In this document: positions 1 through 6,202 of the stretch, piece after piece | Layout of the letters: each line of letters opens with the position of its first letter | How positions within the stretch are numbered: the stretch's first letter is position 1 | Assembly: GCA_003560215.1 (NCBI GenBank) | Contig: PWIY01000277.1 | Location: 1-9,707, forward strand | Source of the DNA: Bacteroidales bacterium | GTDB taxonomy: Bacteria > Bacteroidota > Bacteroidia > Bacteroidales > UBA7960 | DNA: 9,707 nucleotides | Direction of reading: 5' to 3' | The notes under the pieces: generated by a model | What the model was told of the DNA's origin: nothing | The model's database searches: none | What the model saw: only the letters and a program-made list of their open reading frames with translations | Made by a program: the position numbers and the translations under genes

Positions 1-2627
1 CTGTTCTGTATGCTGTTTGCAAAAACTACCTGCACCGTGTGGTCCAGCACCGGCCGGTGGAAGAACCAGTGTTGTTCCTCGGAGCTACGGCAAAAAACAA
101 AGGCCTGGTGGAAGCGTTCGAAAATGTGCTGGATAAAAAGATCCTGACCTCTTCTTACAGCCATCTGATGGGAGCCATCGGTGTGGCGGAAATGGTCAGG
201 GAAGAAGCACCTGAAAATTCAACGTTTCGCGGAATGCATATCATGGATCTGGCAGTCAGCATGCATGAGGAGGAATGTGTTTCATGCATGAACCGTTGCC
301 GGATAACCAGCATGGTGGCAAATGACGGAACAAAAATGGCTTCATGGGGCTACCAGTGCGGAAGGGAGGCCGCAGATACAGCCAAACCCCATGGTGGTGC
401 CCGCCTTGAAACACTGAGACTGCTTGACAGGCTTGTCAGAAAGGAGTTGCCTGTGCGTAACCCCATCGGGGTTATCCACTATCCGAAAACACTTCATTTT
501 TTTACCTATAACCCCTTTTGGCAACATTTCTTTCAGGCACTTGGCATTGTCCTTAAGCCGGTTGAAATACCGGCCGGAAATACCAATCATTCCACGAGCT
601 CCCTGACAGTTACAGATTGCTGCTACCCGGTTAAAAAAGCTGTTGCAGAAACCTCAGCCTGTCTGGAGAATTACCGGGAAGCTGTTTTTTTGCCCTATCA
701 TATCCAGGACACCGCCAACCCGCATACAGCCAATTCTTTTTTCTGTCCTTTGTCTCAGGCTTTCCCCGCAATCATGGCAAGTACCCTTGGCATCAGGGGC
801 AAAGACACTTCAGGTCTGATTATGCCTGTGGTGGATTTTTCCAAAGAAAGCAGATACAACACCCGGCAGTTGTACAATAGTCTGAAAACCTTTCACCCGG
901 TAAGCCGGAAAAAGGTAGAGCAAGCCTGGTTGCAGGCTGAAAAGGCATTTGCTGATCACATAAAACAACTGAAACACCAAGCGGGATTGATGCCAGGATC
1001 AAAAAACGGATCCGGAAAACCACGTTTTGTGATCATGGGGCGATCTTACAACCTGCTGGATGAACAACTGAATCTTGGCCTGCTAAAGGCCATTGCACGT
1101 TATGGCTACGAGGTAATCCCCATGGATGTGCTTCCCGTAAACCGGAAAGACCTGCCGGAAGGGTATGAAGACATGTACTGGTCTTATGGTCAGCGTATCG
1201 TGGTCGCTGCAGAATATATCCGGAAACAACAGGATCTTTACCCGATTTTCCTTACAAATTTCAATTGTGGCCCGGATTCTTTCCTCCTGGGGGTGTTTGA
1301 AGAAAAAATGCAGGATAAGCCTTCGCTGATACTCGAATTGGATGAGCATGGGGGAGACGGTGGCTACCTTACACGCCTGGAAGCATTTTTTGACCGTGCG
1401 GGCGCCCATTGCTCTGCAAAACGCCGGAAAAGTGAGAACATTGACCGGAAAAAGCCATCAAGTCGCATTGTCAGGTCATTGTCCGGTTACACCGTATACA
1501 TCCCGCCAATGCACCCCATTGCAACCAGGCTGATGAGTGCAGGACTCAGGGCTTATGGGATCAGATCCGTACCATTGCGCAGAGAAGACGCCACCACGTT
1601 CTCACTGGGAAATGCCTGCGTAAGAGGTTCGGAGTGTATGCCGGCGGCCAGCACCATCGGATCATTCCTTCATCAGATCAGACAGGACAGGGAAAATGGA
1701 AAGATCAACGGGGATGCAGCCCTGTTTATGCCCTGTACCGATGGCCCCTGCCGATTCGGGCAATATGTGCGGCTGCATGACAAAATCCTGCAGGACCAGC
1801 AACACGAAGCGGCCATCATTTCTCCCAATTCTGATGACCATTACAGCGACATCAAAGGTCCCGTGCGGATGCACCTGTTTCGTTCGCTGATGGTTTCGGA
1901 TGTACTGACCAAACTGGGATGTCGTCTCCGGCCTTATGAAAATGAAAAGGGCAGTACCAACGCCCTGATCAGTAAATATGTGGACTTGCTGGAAGTGGCA
2001 TTTGAAGAAAAAGGTGATGTAACCGGTCTTTTGAAGAAACTGAATGCGGAACTGCCTCCATATGATCCCCGCATGATGCGTAAACCCCTCGTGGGAGTGG
2101 TAGGCGAAATATACGTGAGAAACTCTCCTTTTGCCAATGCTTCACTTGTCAGCCGTATTGAAGATGCAGGGGGAGAGGCCTGGGTGGCCCCGATCATGGA
2201 ATGGCTGCATTATACATCAGATTTTGGCAACAATACCGGACTTTTTGGCCGGCTCCAAAACAAAGCAGCCAATGTTTTTATCTCCTATATGGAAAAACGT
2301 TATCTGGGTATTTTCGGAAAATTACTGAAAGACCGGAATGAACCTCCTGTGAGTGAAGTGAAGAAATCAGGGGCAGTTTATCTTCCTGACAGTATTGAGG
2401 GGGAATCGATTTTAACAGTGGGCAGGGCAATTGCCTTCATTCGACAGGGGGCGCGTCTGGTCGTGAATGTGGCTCCTTTTGGTTGTATGCCAGGAAGCAT
2501 CAGTGCCTCTGTGCTGAAACAGGTTTCCAATACCTATGATACCCCGGTAATGACGGTGTTTTATGACGGAGATACGGATTTTTCCGAAATTCTTCATGCC
2601 TACATAGGAAGCAGCGCAAAATTCTGA
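1..2627 (+). CDS. Acyl-CoA dehydratase activase-related protein, 5'-truncated (BcrAD/BadFG tail + DUF2229 + HgdB-like regions)
   Basis: The frame is open to the left edge (first whole codon at 3), so the GTG at 39 is internal and the N-terminus is missing. Counting residues from that GTG, about 1-60 (LFLGATAKNKGLVEAFE, then SHLMGAIGVAE) match the end of a BadF/BcrA-type ASKHA ATPase domain. A CxxCxxxC cysteine cluster follows (C80, C83, C87), with C107 nearby. Next comes a DUF2229-like region (about 140-250: IGVIHYPKTLHFF, NPFW, DCCYPVKKA). Then an HgdB-like region (about 330-460: GRSYNLLDEQLNLGL, NCGPDSF, ELDEHGGDGGYLTRLEAF). A second such region carries SECMPAASTIG and DGPCRFGQY, and the C-terminus has NVAPFGCMPGS. 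Family knowledge: activases of 2-hydroxyacyl-CoA dehydratases drive ATP-dependent electron transfer through a [4Fe-4S] cluster, and the large fused relatives (about 1,400 residues) have no settled substrate. A cytoplasmic, oxygen-sensitive iron-sulfur enzyme is inferred. Domain family is secure; the reaction is unknown. Confidence 0.88.
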   Translation, partial: VLYAVCKNYLHRVVQHRPVEEPVLFLGATAKNKGLVEAFENVLDKKILTSSYSHLMGAIGVAEMVREEAPENSTFRGMHIMDLAVSMHEEECVSCMNRCRITSMVANDGTKMASWGYQCGREAADTAKPHGGARLETLRLLDRLVRKELPVRNPIGVIHYPKTLHFFTYNPFWQHFFQALGIVLKPVEIPAGNTNHSTSSLTVTDCCYPVKKAVAETSACLENYREAVFLPYHIQDTANPHTANSFFCPLSQAFPAIMASTLGIRGKDTSGLIMPVVDFSKESRYNTRQLYNSLKTFHPVSRKKVEQAWLQAEKAFADHIKQLKHQAGLMPGSKNGSGKPRFVIMGRSYNLLDEQLNLGLLKAIARYGYEVIPMDVLPVNRKDLPEGYEDMYWSYGQRIVVAAEYIRKQQDLYPIFLTNFNCGPDSFLLGVFEEKMQDKPSLILELDEHGGDGGYLTRLEAFFDRAGAHCSAKRRKSENIDRKKPSSRIVRSLSGYTVYIPPMHPIATRLMSAGLRAYGIRSVPLRREDATTFSLGNACVRGSECMPAASTIGSFLHQIRQDRENGKINGDAALFMPCTDGPCRFGQYVRLHDKILQDQQHEAAIISPNSDDHYSDIKGPVRMHLFRSLMVSDVLTKLGCRLRPYENEKGSTNALISKYVDLLEVAFEEKGDVTGLLKKLNAELPPYDPRMMRKPLVGVVGEIYVRNSPFANASLVSRIEDAGGEAWVAPIMEWLHYTSDFGNNTGLFGRLQNKAANVFISYMEKRYLGIFGKLLKDRNEPPVSEVKKSGAVYLPDSIEGESILTVGRAIAFIRQGARLVVNVAPFGCMPGSISASVLKQVSNTYDTPVMTVFYDGDTDFSEILHAYIGSSAKF

Positions 2628-2631
2628 TCAT

Positions 2632-2669
2632 AAAAAAACCCCTCACATGAAATGCATGGAGGGGCTTTT
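2632..2669. terminator. Bidirectional rho-independent terminator between converging genes
   Basis: The hairpin CCCCTC (2639-2644) pairs with GAGGGG (2659-2664). After a one-base bulge (A2645) the stem continues CATG/CATG (2646-2649 with 2655-2658) around a 5-nt loop. Seven A's precede the stem (2632-2638) and CTTTT follows it. It can therefore stop the + strand activase-related gene (stop at 2627) and, through the U7 run on the other strand, the cold-shock gene (stop at 2686). The + side U-tract is short and interrupted, so it is probably the weaker direction. Confidence 0.8.
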
Positions 2670-2685
2670 CTGTTTCAAGGATGAT

Positions 2686-2877
2686 CTATGAGAGTTTTAC
2701 GTCTGTTGCGTTCATTCCTTTTCTTCCTTCCTTCAGATCAAAAGTAACTTCATCACCTTCGCGAACCTGATCAATAAGACCTGTTGCGTGTACGAAGAAT
2801 TCCTCATCTGTTTCATGATCTTTGATGAAACCAAATCCCTTAAGTTCGTTGAAGAACTTTACTGTTCCGTTTTTCAT
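2686..2877 (-). CDS. Cold-shock domain protein (CspA family)
   Basis: A 63-residue single cold-shock domain, close to the usual 65-70. The RNP1 motif KGFGFI is at residues 13-18 and the RNP2-like EFFVHA at 26-31, with the aromatic residues that stack on single-stranded nucleic acid (F9, F15, F17, F27, F28, H30). The N-terminus MKNGTVKFFN is typical of Bacteroidetes members. Family role: cytoplasmic RNA/ssDNA chaperone that melts mRNA structure, sometimes but not always cold-induced. The ATG at 2877 is preceded by an A/T-rich stretch without a Shine-Dalgarno motif, as is normal in this phylum. The gene is monocistronic, with its own promoter candidate at 3008-3015, a leader of about 120 nt and a terminator after the stop. 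The family is certain; the paralogue (cspA, cspG, etc.) cannot be told. Confidence 0.96.
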   Translation of the reverse strand: MKNGTVKFFNELKGFGFIKDHETDEEFFVHATGLIDQVREGDEVTFDLKEGRKGMNATDVKLS

Positions 2878-3007
2878 AATAATAATGTAATAATTGATTG
2901 AAAAATTGAATTGAAATTCGCGAAGATTGAAATGAAGATGTTCTTTAGGAAGGCCATTCAGTACTCAATAATGCGGAAGTCAATTCAGATTGTTAATTAA
3001 TGCGTGA
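2878..3007 (-). promoter_or_regulatory. Long AT-rich 5' leader of the cold-shock gene
   Basis: About 120 nt of noncoding, AT-rich sequence separate the predicted transcription start (near 3001) from the ATG at 2877. Repeated AATTGA-type motifs (2891-2915) and the palindrome TTAATTAA (2994-3001) are visible, but no open frame of note. Long structured leaders are known in enterobacterial cspA mRNAs, where they act as thermosensors. A comparable role here is inference from length and position only. Confidence 0.5.
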
Positions 3008-3015
3008 CAAAGATA
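3008..3015 (-). promoter_or_regulatory. Candidate Bacteroidetes -7 promoter element for the cold-shock gene
   Basis: The minus strand reads TATCTTTG, an exact match to the Bacteroidetes sigma-factor -7 consensus TAnnTTTG. A TTG within a T-run (3039-3041) lies 23 nt upstream, a little farther than the usual spacing, so the -33 part is only approximate. Transcription would start near 3001 and give a leader of about 120 nt. Confidence 0.6.
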
Positions 3016-3039
3016 CAATAAAATAATTGAATAACTTCC

Positions 3040-3063
3040 AAAAAATTGCGATCAAAATTTTTT
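3040..3063 (-). repeat. AT-only inverted repeat after the pantothenate kinase gene
   Basis: AAAAAATT (3040-3047) and AATTTTTT (3056-3063) are perfect inverted copies around an 8-nt loop. On the minus strand it begins 30 nt after the pantothenate kinase stop and ends in a U-run. It may be a weak terminator for that operon or an A-tract upstream element of the cold-shock promoter, whose -33 region it overlaps. The stem has no G-C pairs, so termination is uncertain. Confidence 0.3.
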
Positions 3064-3093
3064 ACCTGATAATTTGCCTGCAATGAGTCCTGA

Positions 3094-3924
3094 TTATTTC
3101 AGAAAAGAATCAAGGTCAGCTGAAATTGCCGCACCTATTGCCGTACAGCAGTCAGCATGGTTTGGAACATGAAACGTCATGCCGTAAAGCTCTGACAACT
3201 CTTTGAAAACCAGACTGGCCATGGGGATATTTACAAGTTTTCCGGTCAACACAATGTCGCGGTCTTTTTCATTCCTTGCCGCAAAAACAGCCATCATGCC
3301 GACGACCTGAAAGGTCATGTTCAGCACCCCTTTGACCATATCGTTTTTGTTGGCCTGATCTGTCATTTTTCCAAAATTCGAAGCAGTTATGCTGACCGGC
3401 AGGTTGCCGATGTCGGTATGGGCAATATCTCCCACACTCAGGTCAACTTCCTCAAGCCGTCCCTTTTCCGCTGCCTCGGTAATGCTGTTGATACTGGTCA
3501 GCCCGGCCATCACGCCAGACAATCCCGCAATGGTACCTCCTCCCACGCCTGTTCCACCCAGGTGACGGATGCAGCGTCCGTGTGCCTTCACAAATGCCGT
3601 ACCCGTACCCATGCTGACAATAATGGCTTTTTCAAGACCGGTAAGAAACAAGCCACCGTAGCCCAGGGCTTTGAACTCATCTACCTTGGTAATCGGTATG
3701 CCAAGCAAAGCCTTTTCAAGAAAGGAGGAACCAACGCCGGTGACCATGATGTGGCGGATATCAGGAAATTCCAGCCTGTGTACATCCAGAAATTTCCCCA
3801 GTGCTCCCGAAGCTGATGCAACTGGATCATTCGCCTCAACCGTAAGAGGCTCCACAATGTTTTGCTCACGTACACCTACAATTTTGGTGGTACTCCCGCC
3901 AATATCAATACCAATGGTGATCAT
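3094..3924 (-). CDS. coaW: Type II pantothenate kinase
   Basis: A 276-residue ASKHA-fold kinase resembling Staphylococcus aureus CoaW and the eukaryotic PanKs (about 267 residues for CoaW). Visible motifs are the N-terminal phosphate-binding loop GIDIGGSTTKIVG (5-17), a VDEF segment whose E83 aligns with the catalytic glutamate of the family, the SMGTGTA loop (104-110), and the glycine-rich LGGTGVGGGTIAGL around 120-135. A C-terminal AIGAAIS closes the ATPase fold. Family reaction: ATP-dependent phosphorylation of pantothenate to 4'-phosphopantothenate, the first step of coenzyme A synthesis, in the cytoplasm; type II bacterial enzymes are often poorly feedback-inhibited by CoA. It starts 18 nt after the LutA-like gene and is the last gene of the minus-strand run. 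Many Bacteroidetes rely on type III CoaX instead, so this may be an additional or replacement enzyme (inference). A BadF-like activase is less likely because the cluster cysteines are absent. Confidence 0.85.
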   Translation of the reverse strand: MITIGIDIGGSTTKIVGVREQNIVEPLTVEANDPVASASGALGKFLDVHRLEFPDIRHIMVTGVGSSFLEKALLGIPITKVDEFKALGYGGLFLTGLEKAIIVSMGTGTAFVKAHGRCIRHLGGTGVGGGTIAGLSGVMAGLTSINSITEAAEKGRLEEVDLSVGDIAHTDIGNLPVSITASNFGKMTDQANKNDMVKGVLNMTFQVVGMMAVFAARNEKDRDIVLTGKLVNIPMASLVFKELSELYGMTFHVPNHADCCTAIGAAISADLDSFLK

Positions 3925-3942
3925 CAGGCAAATTTTAAGTTT

Positions 3943-4698
3943 TCAGGACAACTCTTTGGCGAGCAGGTCCGCAATATGAATGGTTTGAATGGGAACGTTG
4001 TGTTTGCTGATATATCCCTCAAGATGCATCAGACAGGAAGATTCTGTGGAAACAATGTATCCTGCACCTGTATCCAGTGCATGCTGGATTTTTTGCTCTG
4101 CCATGGCCGTTGAAATGGCCTCATGCTTCAGGGCAAATGAACCTCCGAACCCGCAGCAGACATCATTGTGCGGCATCTCCAGCAACTCAAGCCCCCTGAC
4201 ATGACTGAGTAATTTCCTGGGCTGATCACCAAGTCCGTACTCCCGCAAAGCTGCACAGGAATCATGGAAACATACCCTTCCTTCAAAAGTAACCTCCAGG
4301 TCTTCCACCTCCATTACGTTTACCAGGAAATCAGTCAGTTCAAAAATCTTGCGTCGGAGATAGTTGCTTTCATTATGCAGTGCAGAGTTGTAGAACATCC
4401 GGGTATGATAGTTCTTTACCATGGCGCTACAGGATGCTGAGGGGGCAACCACATAATCGTATCCGGAAAAATCCCTGATGAACTTTTCCCCAAGATGCTT
4501 GGCTTCATCCCAGAATCCGCTGTTGAATGCAGCCTGCCCGCAACAGGTTTGTTCAGGGTTATAATGAAACTTCATATGTTTTTGCCTGACCTGATCCGCT
4601 CTTTCCAGCACCTTCAGCATGCTGAATCCGGTTTGCGGAAACAACTGGTCAATAAAACATGGAATGAATAAACCCGTATGTAAACTCTCCTGGCTCAT
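3943..4698 (-). CDS. LutA-like (Fe-S)-binding protein with two CCG domains
   Basis: A 251-residue protein with the paired cysteine-rich (CCG) domains of LutA/YkgE and of the GlcF and HdrB/SdhE-type subunits. The first domain shows FIPCFIDQLFPQTG (residues 11-24), TCCGQAAFNSGFW and PSASCSAMVKN. The second shows CFHDSCAALREYG, VCCGFGGSFALKH and STESSCLMHLEGY. Length fits LutA (about 240). No N-terminal ferredoxin domain, signal peptide or membrane segment is seen. Family knowledge: LutA works with LutB and LutC in L-lactate oxidation to pyruvate, with the CCG domains holding iron-sulfur clusters or contacting quinone- or heterodisulfide-type acceptors. LutB and LutC are not in this window; neighbours are rlmB (3-nt gap upstream) and coaW (18-nt gap downstream). 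It may serve a complex encoded elsewhere, or be a different oxidoreductase subunit. Domain family is very secure; lactate use is uncertain. Confidence 0.87.
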   Translation of the reverse strand: MSQESLHTGLFIPCFIDQLFPQTGFSMLKVLERADQVRQKHMKFHYNPEQTCCGQAAFNSGFWDEAKHLGEKFIRDFSGYDYVVAPSASCSAMVKNYHTRMFYNSALHNESNYLRRKIFELTDFLVNVMEVEDLEVTFEGRVCFHDSCAALREYGLGDQPRKLLSHVRGLELLEMPHNDVCCGFGGSFALKHEAISTAMAEQKIQHALDTGAGYIVSTESSCLMHLEGYISKHNVPIQTIHIADLLAKELS

Positions 4699-4701
4699 AT
4701 T

Positions 4702-5436
4702 TTACTGATGGGTGCGTTGCCGCTGGGTTTCAAATACCACAATTCCGGTGGCCACAGACACATTCAGTGAAGCAATGTATCCTTTCATGGGGATTGAAAC
4801 GCAGGTATCCGACAGCTTTCGCACAGCAGCCGAAACCCCTTTGTCTTCAGCCCCCATTATTACTGCCAATGGTCCGGTCAGGTCTTCATCATACAGGCTG
4901 GTTTTTCCCCTGTCATCCAAAGCAAGCAACCTGATTCCGCATTCCTTCAAAAAAGCAATGGCATGCAGGAGGTTTTCTTCTTTGCAGACAGGTATCCGTG
5001 AAAGTGCACCCGCTGATGCCTTAACCGCATCCGCATTAACCGGTGCTCCTCCTTTTTCAGGTAAAACCATTGCATGCACGCCTGCGCATTCTGCGGTCCG
5101 TGCAATTGCACCCATGTTTCGCACGTCGGTAACACCGTCAAGTAAAACAAGAAGTGGTGTCTCCCCGCTTTCGAATATGTCCGGCAGGAGGGTCTCCAAA
5201 GAATGGTATTCGATCACCGGCATAATGGCAATCACCCCCTGGTGATTTTTATTGGTGATTTTATTCAGACGGGCGGATGGTACGTGCTGAAAAGGAACTT
5301 TCAGGGCCCGGATCTTAGCAAACAATTGCTGGAAGGTATCTCCGGTCAGCCCTTGCTGTATGAGAACCTTTTCGGGTTTTTGTCCGCTGTCAAGGCTTTC
5401 AAGCAGTGGTCTTATGCCAAAAATAAAATTGTCCAA
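4702..5436 (-). CDS. rlmB: 23S rRNA (guanosine-2'-O-)-methyltransferase, TrmH/SpoU family (RlmB-type)
   Basis: A 244-residue SPOUT methyltransferase. An N-terminal substrate-binding domain (about 1-75; FIFGIRPLLESL, then KITNKNHQGVIA) precedes the knotted catalytic domain. Motif 1 is DVRNMGAIARTAE (104-116, with N107 and R113), motif 2 MGAEDKG (194-200), and motif 3 IPMKGYIASLNVSVATGI (215-232, with S223 and N225). Family reaction: S-adenosylmethionine-dependent 2'-O-methylation of a peptidyl-transferase-loop guanosine of 23S rRNA (G2251 in E. coli). The start is a TTG at 5436: the frame meets a TAA three codons upstream (5443-5445), and no ATG or GTG fits the conserved FIFGIRP start. It lies 46 nt after ung and ends 3 nt before the LutA-like gene, so translational coupling is likely. 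A different TrmH-family target remains possible. Confidence 0.92.
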   Translation of the reverse strand: MDNFIFGIRPLLESLDSGQKPEKVLIQQGLTGDTFQQLFAKIRALKVPFQHVPSARLNKITNKNHQGVIAIMPVIEYHSLETLLPDIFESGETPLLVLLDGVTDVRNMGAIARTAECAGVHAMVLPEKGGAPVNADAVKASAGALSRIPVCKEENLLHAIAFLKECGIRLLALDDRGKTSLYDEDLTGPLAVIMGAEDKGVSAAVRKLSDTCVSIPMKGYIASLNVSVATGIVVFETQRQRTHQ

Positions 5437-5482
5437 AACAGTTTATGTTTGATGATTGTGTGGTCAAAGTTCGCAATTATTT

Positions 5483-6184
5483 TTATTCTATGGTCCAATC
5501 GATCTCTTCTTTCCCCTGTTCTTTGAGGAGTTTGTTGGCTGCCGAGAAATGCCTGCAGCCAAAAAATCCCCTGGCTGCTGAAAAGGGAGAGGGGTGCGGC
5601 GCTTTAAGTATATGGTGCTTCCCGGTGTCGATCATGGCCGTTTTGGCCTGGGCGTAGCTTCCCCATAATAAAAACACGAGACCGCTGCGTTGTTCCGACA
5701 AAGCTACAATGGCAGCATCTGTAAACCTTTCCCAGCCTTTGTTCTGATGTGACCCCGGCTGCCTGGCCCTGACAGTCAGGGTTGCATTCAAAAGCAAAAC
5801 ACCCTGCTTTGCCCACGAACCAAGGTAACCATGAGCGGGTTCGGGAACTCCCAGGTCGTCATTCAACTCTTTGAATATATTTTTAAGAGAGGGGGGTTGT
5901 CTCACTCCCTTGCTGACAGAAAAACACAATCCGTGTGCCTGACCCGGGCCGTGATAGGGGTCCTGCCCCAAAATCACAACTTTTACTTCATGGAAGGGCG
6001 TGTTGTCAAAAGCGGCAAAAATTTGTTTTCCGGGCGGAAAAACATTGTATTTCTTTTTTTCCTCCACCAGGAAATTTTTCAATTCCCGGAAATATGGTGC
6101 GGCAAATTCATCCGACAAGACTTTTCTCCAGCTTTCTTCAATGACAGGTTTTACATTGGGTTGGTCTGTGTTAAGCTGCTCCAT
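5483..6184 (-). CDS. ung: Uracil-DNA glycosylase (family 1)
   Basis: A 233-residue enzyme of normal family-1 length (about 220-230). The water-activating loop is GQDPYHGPGQAHGLCFSV (residues 73-90, catalytic D75). The uracil-binding segment LLLNATLTV (130-138) contains N133, and the DNA-intercalation loop APHPSPFSA (195-203) contains H197; the usual HPSPLS reads HPSPFS, a mild change. Role: removes uracil from DNA by cleaving the N-glycosidic bond, the first step of base-excision repair. The ATG at 6184 fits the family start and lies 18 nt after the mpl stop, pointing to co-transcription with mpl. Confidence 0.97.
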   Translation of the reverse strand: MEQLNTDQPNVKPVIEESWRKVLSDEFAAPYFRELKNFLVEEKKKYNVFPPGKQIFAAFDNTPFHEVKVVILGQDPYHGPGQAHGLCFSVSKGVRQPPSLKNIFKELNDDLGVPEPAHGYLGSWAKQGVLLLNATLTVRARQPGSHQNKGWERFTDAAIVALSEQRSGLVFLLWGSYAQAKTAMIDTGKHHILKAPHPSPFSAARGFFGCRHFSAANKLLKEQGKEEIDWTIE

Positions 6185-6202
6185 AGATAAATTTTTACCT
6201 GT

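Noticed and set aside
3094..3924. Pantothenate kinase read as a BadF/BcrA-type activase linked to the activase-related gene
   Set aside because: The ASKHA fold is shared, but the cluster-binding cysteines of activases are missing and the GGTGVGGGTIAG and VDEF motifs fit CoaW.
4712..5245. A 177-codon + strand open frame opposite rlmB
   Set aside because: It is the antisense shadow of a well-supported methyltransferase gene; its protein is Ser/Thr/Pro-rich with no recognisable motif.
5465..5472. GAACTTTG on the minus strand as an rlmB promoter
   Set aside because: One mismatch to TAnnTTTG and no clear -33 element. It could be an internal promoter, but is too weak to list as a feature.
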